Source of the DNA: CBDCYS01 sp965226245
GTDB lineage: Bacteria; Acidobacteriota; Terriglobia; Bryobacterales; UBA6623
Reading direction: 5' to 3'
DNA: 64,000 bases
Assembly: GCA_965226245.1 (NCBI GenBank)
Contig: CBDDCL010000015.1
Coordinates: 186,001 to 250,000 of the forward strand
Shown: one piece after another, positions 47,730 through 56,585 of the stretch
How positions within the stretch are numbered: the stretch's first letter is position 1
Layout: each line of letters starts with the position of its first letter
The notes under the pieces: generated by a model
What the model was told of the DNA's origin: nothing
Database searches by the model: none
Seen by the model: only the letters and a program-made list of their open reading frames with translations
Made by a program: the position numbers and the translations under genes

Positions 47730-48530
47730 ATGGCCACGCGACTCCAAAGGAGAGCATCCCGCAAGAACGCAAAACGCAGCACCGGACCCCAAACCACTGA
47801 AGGCAAGGCCCGCTCCAGCCAAAACGCCCGCAAACACGGCCTGTTCGCCCGCGACACGCTGCTGCCCGGCGAAGACCCCCAAGAATTTCTCCAACTAACC
47901 GCCGATCTGGAGCAAGAACTCGAAGCCGGCAGCAGCTTTGAGCGCCGGCTGGTGCGTCACATCGCCGACACCGAGTGGAGGATGCGCCGCCTGGTGCGCC
48001 TGGAAACCGGCGCCCTCACGCACCAGCTAGAGAAAGAAAGGCTCTACGCCCAAAGAGTCCAAGCCGAGGTCGGCAATCTGAACCAGCAAGCAAAACCTGG
48101 CGACGAAAACGCCTCTACGACTGCCGACCTTTACCAACAAAGCACCAAGGAACTAGGCGCCGTAGTCGAGGGAGACCGTGACACCCCGGTGCTACTAACG
48201 CTTTCGCTCTACGAATCGCGTCTAACGCGCAAATACTTCAGCCTATTGAAGCAACTGCGCCTCACCCAGAAACTCCGCCGCACCGAAACCGTGGAAGCGG
48301 ATGAAAGCGTGGAACCTGAACTGCTGCCCGCGGAAACCGAAGCCCGCCCGCCGGCGACAGAGTCCCAGCAGCAACAACCCCCGCTGGCCAGCAGCGGCCA
48401 CCTCAACCCGCAACCGCCTGTGAGCGAATCGGGTCAGGCAAACCATCTGCCAACCCCCAGCACCGCCCGGGCCGGCCCAAAGGAGGCAGCAGAGCAACAA
48501 CCCGAAGAATCCGCCTCAGGGGTGGCATGA
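47730..48530 (+). CDS. KRSTGP-family conserved hypothetical protein, full copy
   Basis: A 266-residue basic-then-acidic protein. The N-terminus MATRLQRRASRKNAKRSTGP and KARSSQNARKHGLFARDTLL are the conserved part; a helical middle (EQELEAGSSFERRLVRHIAD, WRMRRLVRLETGALT) follows, and the last 80 residues are low-complexity Pro/Gln/Glu. Proteins with the STGPxTxEGKARSSxNAxKHG start are widespread hypotheticals in acidobacteria and other soil bacteria; no function is known to me. ATG 47730 (nine bases after GAGGAG) is preferred over ATG 47709. A truncated copy with the same hairpin leader lies at 30771. Confidence 0.65.
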   Translation: MATRLQRRASRKNAKRSTGPQTTEGKARSSQNARKHGLFARDTLLPGEDPQEFLQLTADLEQELEAGSSFERRLVRHIADTEWRMRRLVRLETGALTHQLEKERLYAQRVQAEVGNLNQQAKPGDENASTTADLYQQSTKELGAVVEGDRDTPVLLTLSLYESRLTRKYFSLLKQLRLTQKLRRTETVEADESVEPELLPAETEARPPATESQQQQPPLASSGHLNPQPPVSESGQANHLPTPSTARAGPKEAAEQQPEESASGVA

Positions 48531-48859
48531 CGATTGGGACCCTCTTGGCAGCATGCTCGAAATCCGCTCAAACCCGCTTAATTGCCGGCAAGCTGATAGC
48601 AATGTGCCACGGATACAACACTAAGATTTCGCAACAGCAATCGTCGCGCGGTCTTGGCGAACACCTTGTGGACGGGTCGGTGAACGGTACGCCGCTAGGG
48701 TGGCGAGTTTGGTGTGCTAGGGTCAGGGCTCATGGAGCTCAACTGTAAGGGCTCGTGTCGCGTACGCCTGAGGGTTGTTGATTCGGCATGGCACAAGATC
48801 CAGCAAGGCGAACCGGAATCGATAGGCGCCGCCAGGCCATCGAGCGCGAAGGTATGCAC

Positions 48860-49060
48860 ATGACCCTGGTCGTTTCGTTTCCCGGCACGGCGCAGACGAC
48901 CGTCGCGGATGTTGGTGGCAAGGGTTATTCGCTGATCCGCATGGCCGAGGCGGGCTTGCCCGTTCCGCCCGGCGCCGTGCTCACCACGCGCTTCCTCGCG
49001 CCCTGGTTTGACGAAATCAAGGCGTCCGCGACCTGGAGGGCGCTGGCAGGCGCTCCCCGC
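48860..49060 (+). pseudogene. PEP synthase/PPDK N-terminal fragment
   Basis: The frame reads MTLVVSFPGTAQTTVADVGG, then GYSLIRMAEAGLPVPPGAVL, the nucleotide-binding start of phosphoenolpyruvate synthase-like enzymes (GGKxxSLxxMxxAGLPVPPG). Similarity stops near 49060 and the frame runs on as random sequence to 49252. A complete enzyme has about 800 residues. Confidence 0.7.
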
Positions 49061-49392
49061 GACAAGCGGGCGACTCCACCACGAGATCTCAGAGTAACTG
49101 GAAAAAGGTGGGCCAGAGCGTCTTCGGCTGATTACTGCTGCGATATCGCCTTTCCACTCTCTATCCGCTGCCTGACACGGCCCGAAGAGGCAGTTAGGCG
49201 TCCAAACTCGCCTCGATCGATGGAGGACCCGGACCCGGCACGCTGCGCTTAGAAAGTTGTATGCCTGGGCTAGCTGGATTGGGCACTGGAGGGTAGGGAC
49301 GGTACAAAGCTCACCAGCGCAGCGACATCGCCATCCAAGCGGCGCGCGACGCGCGGAACGACTGCGAGCAATGAGCTCAAGTCGAGGCGTGG

Positions 49393-51633
49393 TTACTGGT
49401 GGGTCCGCAGATACTCGAGTGCGCGCTCAAATACTTCGTCCCGACCCGCACGTATCCCGGCAATGGTTGGTTCAACGTGGATGTCCGGAATGACGCCCAC
49501 GCGCTGTTGCTGCTGTCCGTTCGCGTAGCGCCACCCAACGCCGGTGAATTTGATCGCGATACCGCCGGGAATGACGAAGTTGGTGGTATCGCCGTTCGCG
49601 CCCGTGGTGGGTGCTCCAATGAGTGTGGTCCCGTTCGCGACGCGAAAGGCGTTCGCGAGTCCCTCCCTCGCGCTCTGAGCCCTCTCGTCGACGAGTAGCA
49701 CGGTCTTGCCCTTATAGCGATTGGGATCAGCGGCGCTCAGTCTGCTGCGAGAGACAAATTCGACATGGATCGAATTGGAGTATAGGCTGCTCGTACCCTG
49801 AAATCCGGGGATCCGAATGTGGTTATTGAGCTGGCCTGCTTTCTCCGGTTCCAATAATCGTGGTGGGATCGCTCGATTCATTCGGCCGGCGCCACCGCGC
49901 CGGGCGTCGAAAATAATCGCACTTGTTTCGAGGAGGCCGTCGAACATAGCGTCGACCTTTCCGATGGGCAGGATGCTCAAGTCGACATATCCAATGTTGC
50001 CGTCAAGGACTCGGACGGGAGGACCCGTGTTGCTGGGCGGCCGATTCGCCCGGTACCACATCGTGTCCCGTCTCACCTCAACGATTCGCAGCTTTCCGTG
50101 GGCCCCTTCCAGTTGCAGTTTAGCCGTGGAGTCTTGGGGACCTCGCAACAGGCGCGAGGCGAGTGTCCTGTGGAGTGCCTGAGGCGTCGAAGCGGAGATC
50201 AGCCGGGATTGCTCCTGCATCATCGCCGGGACGTCCCGGCCGTCAATCTTCCGCAGCACATCGCCTATCAGAACACCGGTGTCCTCCGCGGCATAGACGG
50301 CGACCGGTTGGCCTTCCACGATGCGCAGAGCGATCCGAGGACCGAATCTTCCTTCCGCCCGGCCCAGAGCTGGGCTGGACGGTCTCGAAAGGTGGGAGTC
50401 GTGGACGTGGTGAGTCATCTCGGCCACGGCCCGGTGATATTCGAGGGCGTCGGCCGCGCGCTGCATCTTTGGGATGGTTTCCTTCAGCACCTCCCACCAG
50501 TCGCGGTCCATCAGATCCCGGTAGGGGAAGAAGTGCTCGAACACACCCCAAATCTGGAATGCGGCCAGCAACCGGACCTCCGCCCTCGGATACGGATCGG
50601 CCCGCTCAATGCCTTCCCACGTCACATTCTCGCGCCAGGATGGAACAGCCGTGATCCGCTTCTTCACGGGAGAGAGACGCCAAGGACCCTGCACCAGCTC
50701 CAGGGCCCGTTCCAAGGCTTCCTCTTCCGCCGCTCGTTCGGAGGGCTCCACGGCTCCGCTCCCATCGGGGAAGATCATCTCGTCGAGGCGAACGGCGGCC
50801 TCCCAGTCGTCCTCCAGCGGTATCCGCATGGCCTCGGCACCGTCCCTCGGGGAGCCCTCTCCGGCGAAAACCATCGCTGCCTTGCCCGCAGCCTGCAGTG
50901 CGGCGGCAACGTTCGGATAGGCGGACCAACGGTTGAGGACGAATACTATTGGAATTTCCGTGGCGTCAGGCGCCGGAACGAAGCGCCGGCCGGCCTTTAC
51001 GACGAACGCGGAATACATCCCCCCAGATGAGAAATCCAGTGCCGGAGGGAACCCTTTGTGCAAGCGCTTCCGTAGACCCGGTCCTTCGAGAGTTCGCTTA
51101 GTCAGAGCCGGACCCAAGTTGTCGAAGTAGCTCATCAACAACCAGCGGCGGATTTCGTCGTCGGTGGAGCAGCGAAGATCGAACACCAGGGCTTTGGCAT
51201 CCCGCAATGTGGCGGGCAGGCTCTCGAACTCCGAGCGCACTTGTCCCCAGCCGGGCAGGATGTCCGCCGAGGTCAGAGTCAGCACCATCACGCCGTCCGC
51301 TTTCTCGTCGATCTCGAACATCCGCTCGGCCACAGTTCCCTGCCTTCTCTCGGGCGATCGCAGCACCACCCGGGTCATGTCATCGCTCAGAGGTGAAAGC
51401 AGCGTCTCGACAGCGGCGGCGAACTCGTCGGAGGTCCGGGCACTCGTGGCTTCCGGAATTGCACGGATCAAGGCGTCGTCCCAGTCGATGTTCTTGTACG
51501 CTAGATATGGGTGCAGGTATTTTACGTTGAACCAGACCTTACCCAGCGTGGCGAGACGTTCCGTCTGGTCAGCGGCGTGCAGCGCGCCGGCGAAGAAGAC
51601 GCCGGCTGCGAGTGCAAAGATTCCACGGTTCAT
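49393..51633 (-). CDS. Exported S41-type (tail-specific protease-like) protein
   Basis: A 746-residue secreted protein with signal peptide MNRGIFALAAGVFFAGALHA. The C-terminal third looks like a peptidase S41 domain: a PDZ-like segment (DTGVLIGDVLRKIDGRDVP), GNIGYVDLSIL, IIFDARRGG, and VDERAQSAREGLANAF with a Ser at the nucleophile position, followed by GANGDTTNFVIPGG. The first 330 residues repeat the same topology (VMVLTLTSADI, ALVFDLRCS, IVFVLNRWSAY), so the gene may be an internal duplication with an inactive first half. The normal catalytic Lys could not be placed with confidence. Upstream DNA carries CGACTTT repeats. Confidence 0.75.
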   Translation of the reverse strand: MNRGIFALAAGVFFAGALHAADQTERLATLGKVWFNVKYLHPYLAYKNIDWDDALIRAIPEATSARTSDEFAAAVETLLSPLSDDMTRVVLRSPERRQGTVAERMFEIDEKADGVMVLTLTSADILPGWGQVRSEFESLPATLRDAKALVFDLRCSTDDEIRRWLLMSYFDNLGPALTKRTLEGPGLRKRLHKGFPPALDFSSGGMYSAFVVKAGRRFVPAPDATEIPIVFVLNRWSAYPNVAAALQAAGKAAMVFAGEGSPRDGAEAMRIPLEDDWEAAVRLDEMIFPDGSGAVEPSERAAEEEALERALELVQGPWRLSPVKKRITAVPSWRENVTWEGIERADPYPRAEVRLLAAFQIWGVFEHFFPYRDLMDRDWWEVLKETIPKMQRAADALEYHRAVAEMTHHVHDSHLSRPSSPALGRAEGRFGPRIALRIVEGQPVAVYAAEDTGVLIGDVLRKIDGRDVPAMMQEQSRLISASTPQALHRTLASRLLRGPQDSTAKLQLEGAHGKLRIVEVRRDTMWYRANRPPSNTGPPVRVLDGNIGYVDLSILPIGKVDAMFDGLLETSAIIFDARRGGAGRMNRAIPPRLLEPEKAGQLNNHIRIPGFQGTSSLYSNSIHVEFVSRSRLSAADPNRYKGKTVLLVDERAQSAREGLANAFRVANGTTLIGAPTTGANGDTTNFVIPGGIAIKFTGVGWRYANGQQQQRVGVIPDIHVEPTIAGIRAGRDEVFERALEYLRTHQ

Positions 51634-51802
51634 TTTCGCCCCCCCCCGGGTACCGGCCTTTGGCCAGGGTTTTCATTCTGGCATCTCAGGCGACAAATTA
51701 TACTTGCATCCGGCGCGCTTCGGCAAGCACGACCTGGCGCTGTGTCAAGAGGCAGTAGAAATGTCCCCTTGTTGAGGGCAATAGAAATAGACCTGCCCCC
51801 GT

Positions 51803-51890
51803 CTTTACGACTTTACCGACTTCAAAGTCGTAGCCTGTCCCCGACTTTGCGACTTTCCGACTTTTGTCCCGACTTTCTCGACTTTCTCCA
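51803..51890. repeat. CGACTTT-rich repeat cluster
   Basis: Six or seven copies of (A/C)GACTTT within 90 bp, including the hairpin AAAGTCG...CGACTTT (51827-51850) that also occurs at 14627. Confidence 0.6.
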
Positions 51891-51979
51891 TCGCCGCCCG
51901 GCTAGCGCTCGAAGAGCTCCTCTTGAGACAATTGCGAGGAAGAGTGACTATAATCACTTAGGACAACACGGGAGGAACG

Positions 51980-52693
51980 ATGCACTGCGAAGGATTACCC
52001 AGCCATGCCGAACTAAAAGCCGCTCTAGCTGCCGCTGTCGGCAGTCCACCAAGTGGAAACGGGGGCTTTAATCTGCACATGTGGGCCACCATCGTCGACC
52101 GGGACGGGATCGTCTGTGCGGTTGCCTTCAGCGGGAATGATAGGGGCGACCAGTGGCCAGGAAGCCGCGTGATTTCCGCACAAAAGGCCAATACGGCCAA
52201 TGCCTTCAGTTTGCCTGGCTTGGCTCTCTCCACCGCCAATCTGTGGGCCGCGGTGCAACCAGGAGGAAGTCTCTTCGGCCTGCAACACAGCAATCCGGTT
52301 GACACCGCAGTTGCCTACGGGGGCGACTCCGAATATTATGGACAGGACAACGACCCGATGGGCGGGAAGAAAATCGGCGGGGTGAATGTCTTCGGCGGCG
52401 GACTGGCGCTGTATAACAGCGAAGGCGAACTCGTGGGAGCCGTAGGCGTCAGCGGGGACAGCTCGTGTGCCGACCACAACATCGCCTGGCGGACACGCAA
52501 TAATCTTGGCCTGGATCACGTCTCTGGGGGTGTAAGCGGTGACCCGGCGAGGCCTGATAACATCGTCTTCGACCTCACTGACGATGTCGGGGGTAATCCC
52601 GAGTCCGCGGGCGGATTTGGTCATCCGCACTCTCTTCCAGCGAATGCGGCCGACGAAAGTGCGATCGCCGGGTCCCTGCCGGCGATACCGTAG
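51980..52693 (+). CDS. GlcG/HbpS-family heme-binding-like protein
   Basis: A 237-residue protein. The HbpS/GlcG fold is indicated by WATIVDRDGIVCAVAFSGND near the N-terminus, ISAQKANTANAFSL, GGVNVFGGGLALYNSEGELV and GAVGVSGDSSCADHNIAWRTR. Such proteins bind heme or cobalamin-like ligands or serve as sensors. No signal peptide is evident. GGGAGGAACG precedes ATG 51980. It is longer than usual GlcG (about 140 residues) because of loop insertions. Neighbouring DNA is repeat-rich or pseudogenic. Confidence 0.75.
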   Translation: MHCEGLPSHAELKAALAAAVGSPPSGNGGFNLHMWATIVDRDGIVCAVAFSGNDRGDQWPGSRVISAQKANTANAFSLPGLALSTANLWAAVQPGGSLFGLQHSNPVDTAVAYGGDSEYYGQDNDPMGGKKIGGVNVFGGGLALYNSEGELVGAVGVSGDSSCADHNIAWRTRNNLGLDHVSGGVSGDPARPDNIVFDLTDDVGGNPESAGGFGHPHSLPANAADESAIAGSLPAIP

Positions 52694-53085
52694 TTGTGTA
52701 AGAAAACAGAGACAGGCTGCTTTACTTCGACGGCCTCTCGGGCCGTGCCGGGACCGGCACTCCTGCCGGTCGCTAGTGGTGGTTCGTGACTGGTCGTTTG
52801 TGAAGTGCGGCGGGTCTCGAAGGGCAACCCCGCACCAGAGGGTCACTCGGCTTACGTCTCGCGGCCGCATTTGAGGCGTAGACCTGACTCAAGCCCGCCG
52901 CGCGGCGGACTCGGGTCCTCTTCCCCGTTGGAGAAATCAAAAAAGCGGTTGCGTGACTTGCACGAGTCACGCAACCGCCCGAAAGGAGAACAACTCATGA
53001 GCGAAGACGCTTCATTCATTATAGCTCGTTAACGTGATCGTGTATCCCGGCTTAGCGCACGACCCAGATCCGCCATCCCTTTCGT
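52694..53085. other. Intergenic, hairpin plus an 11-codon ORF
   Basis: After the hairpin at 52939-52978, AAAGGAG precedes ATG 52997 and an ORF of 11 codons (MSEDASFIIAR). It may be a leader peptide or the scrap of a lost gene. Nothing else is recognised. Confidence 0.35.
52939..52978 (-). terminator. Orphan rho-independent terminator (minus strand)
   Basis: Perfect 14-bp stem GCGGTTGCGTGACT / AGTCACGCAACCGC with a 6-nt loop, followed on the minus strand by TTTTTTGATTT. No minus-strand gene precedes it. Confidence 0.7.
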
Positions 53086-53612
53086 GTGCCCAAATGCTCC
53101 CACATGGTCCTCGGCAGTTTGCCGCGGCAGGTAAATCCGAACGTCCTTGTAGGATTTGATAAATCCGCCGACGCCGGAGTGTATCTGCTCAACGAAACAA
53201 CGGCGCTGGTCCAGACAGTGGATTTCTTCACGCCGATCGTTGATGACCCGGCGACCTTTGGAGCCGTTACCGCCGCCAATTCACTCAGCGACATCTATGC
53301 CATGGGGGGCAAGCCGATCACGGCCCTGGCGGTCGCTTGTTATCCGGCCAAGGGGGACCCCGAAACTCTCGAGCAGATCATGCGCGGCGGGTTGGCGAAA
53401 ATGAATGAGGCCGGCTGCGCGGTCATCGGCGGACACAGCGTTGCCGACGACGAGATCAAGTTCGGCTACGCGGTAAGCGGGATGATCGATCCGAGCAAGG
53501 TCCGAACGAACTCGGGCGCGCGAGCGGGCGACGATCTGGTGCTCACGAAGCGGCTCGGGACGGGGGTCATCTCCACCGCACTCAAGCGCGGGCTGGCCTC
53601 CGAGGATCACGA
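53086..53612 (+). pseudogene. selD: Selenide, water dikinase fragment
   Basis: The frame encodes SLPRQVNPNVLVGFDKSADA, VDFFTPIVDDPATFGAVTAA, DIYAMGGKPITALAVACYP and IGGHSVADDEIKFGYAVSG, typical SelD up to TKRLGTGVISTALKRG. The N-terminal loop with the catalytic Cys/Sec and Lys is missing, and at about 53612 the frame is replaced by an istB fragment, removing the last 130 or so residues. Both ends are therefore lost. No other selenium genes are seen. Confidence 0.8.
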
Positions 53613-53615
53613 TGC

Positions 53616-53972
53616 ACGACGACCGCCGCCCTGGTCAACGAGTTAGTCGAGGCCAAACAGCAACTGCAGCTAAGCCGGACCCTGGCTCGCTGGTCACGAT
53701 ATGAACTGATCGCGATCGACGAGGTGGGTTATGTGCCGCTGGCGGAGATGGCGGCCGAGTTCTTGTTCCAGGTGATCGCCGATCGGGCCGAGAAAGCGGC
53801 CGTGATGTTGACGACGAACCTGCCGTTCTCCGAGTGGACGAAGGTGATTCCGAACGCTCGGTTGTGCAAGGCGGTGTTGGACCGCATCACCGATCGGGCA
53901 CACATCATCGAAACGGGCGAGGATTCGTATCGTTTCCGGCGAACGCTGGCGAAGAGGAAAAAGCGGGGATAA
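53616..53972 (+). pseudogene. istB: IS21-family helper ATPase IstB, C-terminal fragment
   Basis: About 118 codons ending at TAA 53970: TTAALVNELVEAKQQLQL, ELIAIDEVGYVPLAEMAAEF (Walker B), VMLTTNLPFSEWTKVI and DRITDRAHIIETG. The P-loop half is missing; the junction is inside selD. The IS21-type end motif follows at 54171-54198, so this is the right part of an IS21 element after a deletion that also removed the rest of selD. Confidence 0.8.
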
Positions 53973-54170
53973 CGGGCGGGCCGGACGGGCGTACCGAAGA
54001 GGGGACGGAAGGTCCTCATACGGAAAGACCGCAAATGCGTTTGTCCTCCACGCCGCACGGCCAAGGTTCGTCGACATCAGGTCCGACACACTCAATCTGG
54101 ACGAGTCACAGATCGAGGACTTGATTACATCGCGCGTACCGGGATGTCTCGGGATTTCTCGCCGGGACAG

Positions 54171-54198
54171 CATTTTCCAATCCAAGAGTGAGCCTGAA
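54171..54198. repeat. IS21-type terminal repeat
   Basis: TTTTCCAATCCAAGAGTGAG, matching 14157-14181 with a few changes; about 200 bp downstream of istB. Confidence 0.5.
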
Positions 54199-54471
54199 AT
54201 CGGTCAGGGCGTAGAAGGGCAGGCTGCAGTTCAATATGCTAAATGGTAAGATAGACCTCGATCGAGGCGGCTCGGGTCAGTTGTCTGGCGCCCCTCATCA
54301 CAACCCAACCGACCTGGCCCGGAATTGTAGGAAGAGGCGCGCGCCAAGGGTTTGCCGACTCCCCAAGTCCAGGCCGCCTCGTCGCTGCTCGTCTTCAGTC
54401 GCTTATTGAGAGCGGACGGCCTGCTGCCGCAAGCCCAAAATCGAGATTTCGTCTAAATAACTCTTCACTAA

Positions 54472-54852
54472 ATGAACAAAGTAATCGCACAGACTCAACC
54501 CCAGTTTCCGTCGCCCGGCGCGGCAGTGCAGCCGGGCGGAAAAGATCCGTGGTATATCATCACGAACTTAGTGGGCAAAGACTTCAAGGTTCGTTATCGC
54601 AATATGTCACTAGGCGTCTTTTGGTCGCTGGTGAACCCTTTGATCATGATGGCGGTGCTGACCTACGTATTCAGCGTCATCTTTACTCGTCGAAACATTC
54701 CGAACTTTGCCTTGTTCCTCCTGTGCGGTCTGCTTCCCTACAACTTCTTCACGCTCGGCTGGTCGGCGGGCACAATGTCCGTTGTCTCGAACGCAGCGTT
54801 GATCAAGCAGATTCCTTTCCAACGGGAACTCGTGCCAATTTCCGTTGTATTA
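54472..54852 (+). pseudogene. wzm: ABC-2 polysaccharide export permease, part 1 of 3
   Basis: 127 codons from ATG 54472. After a cytosolic start (DPWYIITNLVGKDFKVRYRN) come the first membrane spans (VFWSLVNPLIMMAVLTYVFS, FALFLLCGLLPYNFFTLGWS) and QIPFQRELVPISVVL, standard for Wzm/TagG-type permeases that export O-antigen or teichoic-acid-like chains. At 54853 the frame is cut by a 6.1-kb mobile structure. The gene continues at 60943 and 62388; about 40 codons expected between parts 1 and 2 are absent. Confidence 0.85.
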
Positions 54853-54870
54853 GGGAATTATAAGGAACGC

Positions 54871-54899
54871 TTGACAAATACCTCTCCCTTCGCTATACT
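54871..54899 (+). promoter_or_regulatory. Transposase promoter with -35 inside the terminal repeat
   Basis: TTGACA (54871-54876, last six bases of the repeat), 17-bp spacer, TATACT (54894-54899), then six bases to ATG 54906: a leaderless start. Confidence 0.8.
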
Positions 54900-54905
54900 G
54901 TTTAC

Positions 54906-55886
54906 ATGTCACAAACAACACGGCAAGCTCCTGGAAAAGCCTTCAGAAACGGTGTCACCCTTATCCAACTGTTTGAAATGTTCCCTACGGAAGAGGTTGC
55001 CGCCAAGTGGTTTGAACATCAACTGTGGAGCGGGGACCGTTGCTGTGGTCATTGCGGGAGCCTGAACACCAAGGCAACTGCCAACCGGAAACCGATGCCC
55101 TACTGGTGCAAGGACTGCCGTAGCTACTTCTCCGTGAGAACCGGCACGGCTCTTGCCCATACCAAGATCGCCCTCCGCAAATGGGCCATTGCCATCTACC
55201 TGGAACTTACCAGCCTCAAGAGCATCAGCAGTATGAAGCTCCATCGGGATATCGGCGTCAGCCAACCGGCCGCTTGGTTCATGCTGCACCGCATCCGGCA
55301 AGCGTGGTCCAAATCCGACAACGGAACTCCACTGGCCGGGCCGGTCGAGGTAGACGAGACCTACGTGGGCGGGAAGCGGCGCAATATGTCCAAGTCCAAG
55401 CGCAAGTATCTTGAAGGTCGTGGGCCGGTCGGCAAGGTTGCCGTGGTCGGCGTCAAGGACAGGGCCAGTAACCGTGTCCAGGCCGAGGTTGTACCCGACA
55501 CAACGAGGGAAACCATAAGCCGCTTCATCATGGAGAACGTTGAGCCTGGAGCCAGGATTTACACTGATGATGCCTCGGCGTATCAATCCCTCTCCAACCA
55601 CGCAACCGTCAAGCACAGTGTTTCCGAATACGTGCGCGGCCAGGTTCACACCAACGGGATTGAGAGCTTCTGGAGTACCCTGAAACGTGCGCATAAGGGA
55701 GTCTTCCATAAAATCAGTCCGAAGCATCTTGATCGCTATGTGAGGGAGTTTGCAGGGAAGCACAATCTCCGTCAGGCTGACACCGTGAAGCAGATGCGGC
55801 GGCTCGTTGTGAACCTGGTTGGGAAGCGGCTGAGTTACCGCGACCTGATTGCCGATAACGGCCTGCCTTCCGGCGCACGTTCATAA
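54906..55886 (+). CDS. IS1595-family transposase of the large element
   Basis: A 326-residue transposase, distinct from that of the nested IS copies. N-terminal zinc ribbon (CGHCGSLNTKATA, YWCKDCRSYFSVRTGT), helix-turn-helix region (SISSMKLHRDIGVSQPAAWF), DDE domain with first Asp in VEVDETYVGGKRRNMSKSKR, second in IYTDDASAY, third acidic in HTNGIESFWSTLKRAHKG. The frame is intact. It starts 6 nt after the -10 box and converges with the passenger operon, whose 3' end is 51 bp away. Confidence 0.9.
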   Translation: MSQTTRQAPGKAFRNGVTLIQLFEMFPTEEVAAKWFEHQLWSGDRCCGHCGSLNTKATANRKPMPYWCKDCRSYFSVRTGTALAHTKIALRKWAIAIYLELTSLKSISSMKLHRDIGVSQPAAWFMLHRIRQAWSKSDNGTPLAGPVEVDETYVGGKRRNMSKSKRKYLEGRGPVGKVAVVGVKDRASNRVQAEVVPDTTRETISRFIMENVEPGARIYTDDASAYQSLSNHATVKHSVSEYVRGQVHTNGIESFWSTLKRAHKGVFHKISPKHLDRYVREFAGKHNLRQADTVKQMRRLVVNLVGKRLSYRDLIADNGLPSGARS

Positions 55887-55937
55887 GAGCGCGTACCAAG
55901 TCTTCCGGCGTTGCATCTCCGTAGTCTGGTCGTTTTC

Positions 55938-56585
55938 TCATAACAGCCATCCAATCGGCTCGGCTCGCTTCACCCGCTCCTTTAGAAACTCGGCCTGAGA
56001 CTTCGTTCCCTTCGATGAGTTGCAGGCCCCACAAAGGAGCCACAGATTATCGACGTGATCCGTTCCGCCGTAAGCCCTGGGGACGATGTGATCCAAGGTT
56101 AGATTCCTCTTGTGGAACATCACCATGCACCCGCCGCACTGCCCCGACTGCTTTCCGTAGAGTACATCCTTGTGTGCGGACGGGGGAGACAACTTCCCGA
56201 GGTCCGTCCGTTGCGGCTGGTCCGTTCTGTGGATCGGCTTGAAGTCGTGGAACAGGTTGATTTCCTTCCTGATGCGGACCTGGACTAGCTCGGCAGCCTT
56301 CTCGGAGATGTCAATGCCAAGCCACTGACGGCCATGACGCTCTGCCGCGACGCAAGCCGTGGCGCATCCACAGAACGGATCAAATACCGTGTCGCCCTCG
56401 TTGGAACTCGCCTTGATGATGCGTTCGAGTAGAGCTAAGGGCTTCTGTGTGGGGTAGCCTACGCGCTCCTGAGCTTGGGAATTTATGGGTGGAATGTCAT
56501 CCCACAAACTCCCTATGGGACGCCCCTTCTCAATATCGCTAGGGCGTAGCTTCCTTCGTACCCCTCCGGTCTTGGTCCATGCGAG
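55938..56585 (-). pseudogene. DNA methyltransferase-HNH fusion, C-terminal part
   Basis: Reading from the IS junction at 56585, WTKTGGVRRKLRPSDIEKGR leads to YPTQKPLALLERIIKASSNE and DTVFDPFCGCATACVAAERH, the SAM-binding FxGxG-type motif of N4/N6 DNA methyltransferases. After residue about 80 an HNH module follows: CGGCMVMFHKRNLTLDHIVP, GTDHVDNLWLLCGACNSSKG. The enzyme would modify DNA and may also nick it. The gene is cut by IS copy 2 within its codons for NLAW; the 8-bp duplication CATGCGAG is intact, so precise loss of the IS would rejoin this part to the middle part. Confidence 0.8.

Noticed and set aside
51511..52071. Frame of 186 codons spanning the S41 gene start and the CGACTTT repeats
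   Set aside because: Crosses antisense and repeat DNA; no recognisable domain.
52945..52978. Hairpin before the selD fragment considered as a SECIS element
   Set aside because: No in-frame UGA just upstream; the T run on the minus strand fits a terminator better.
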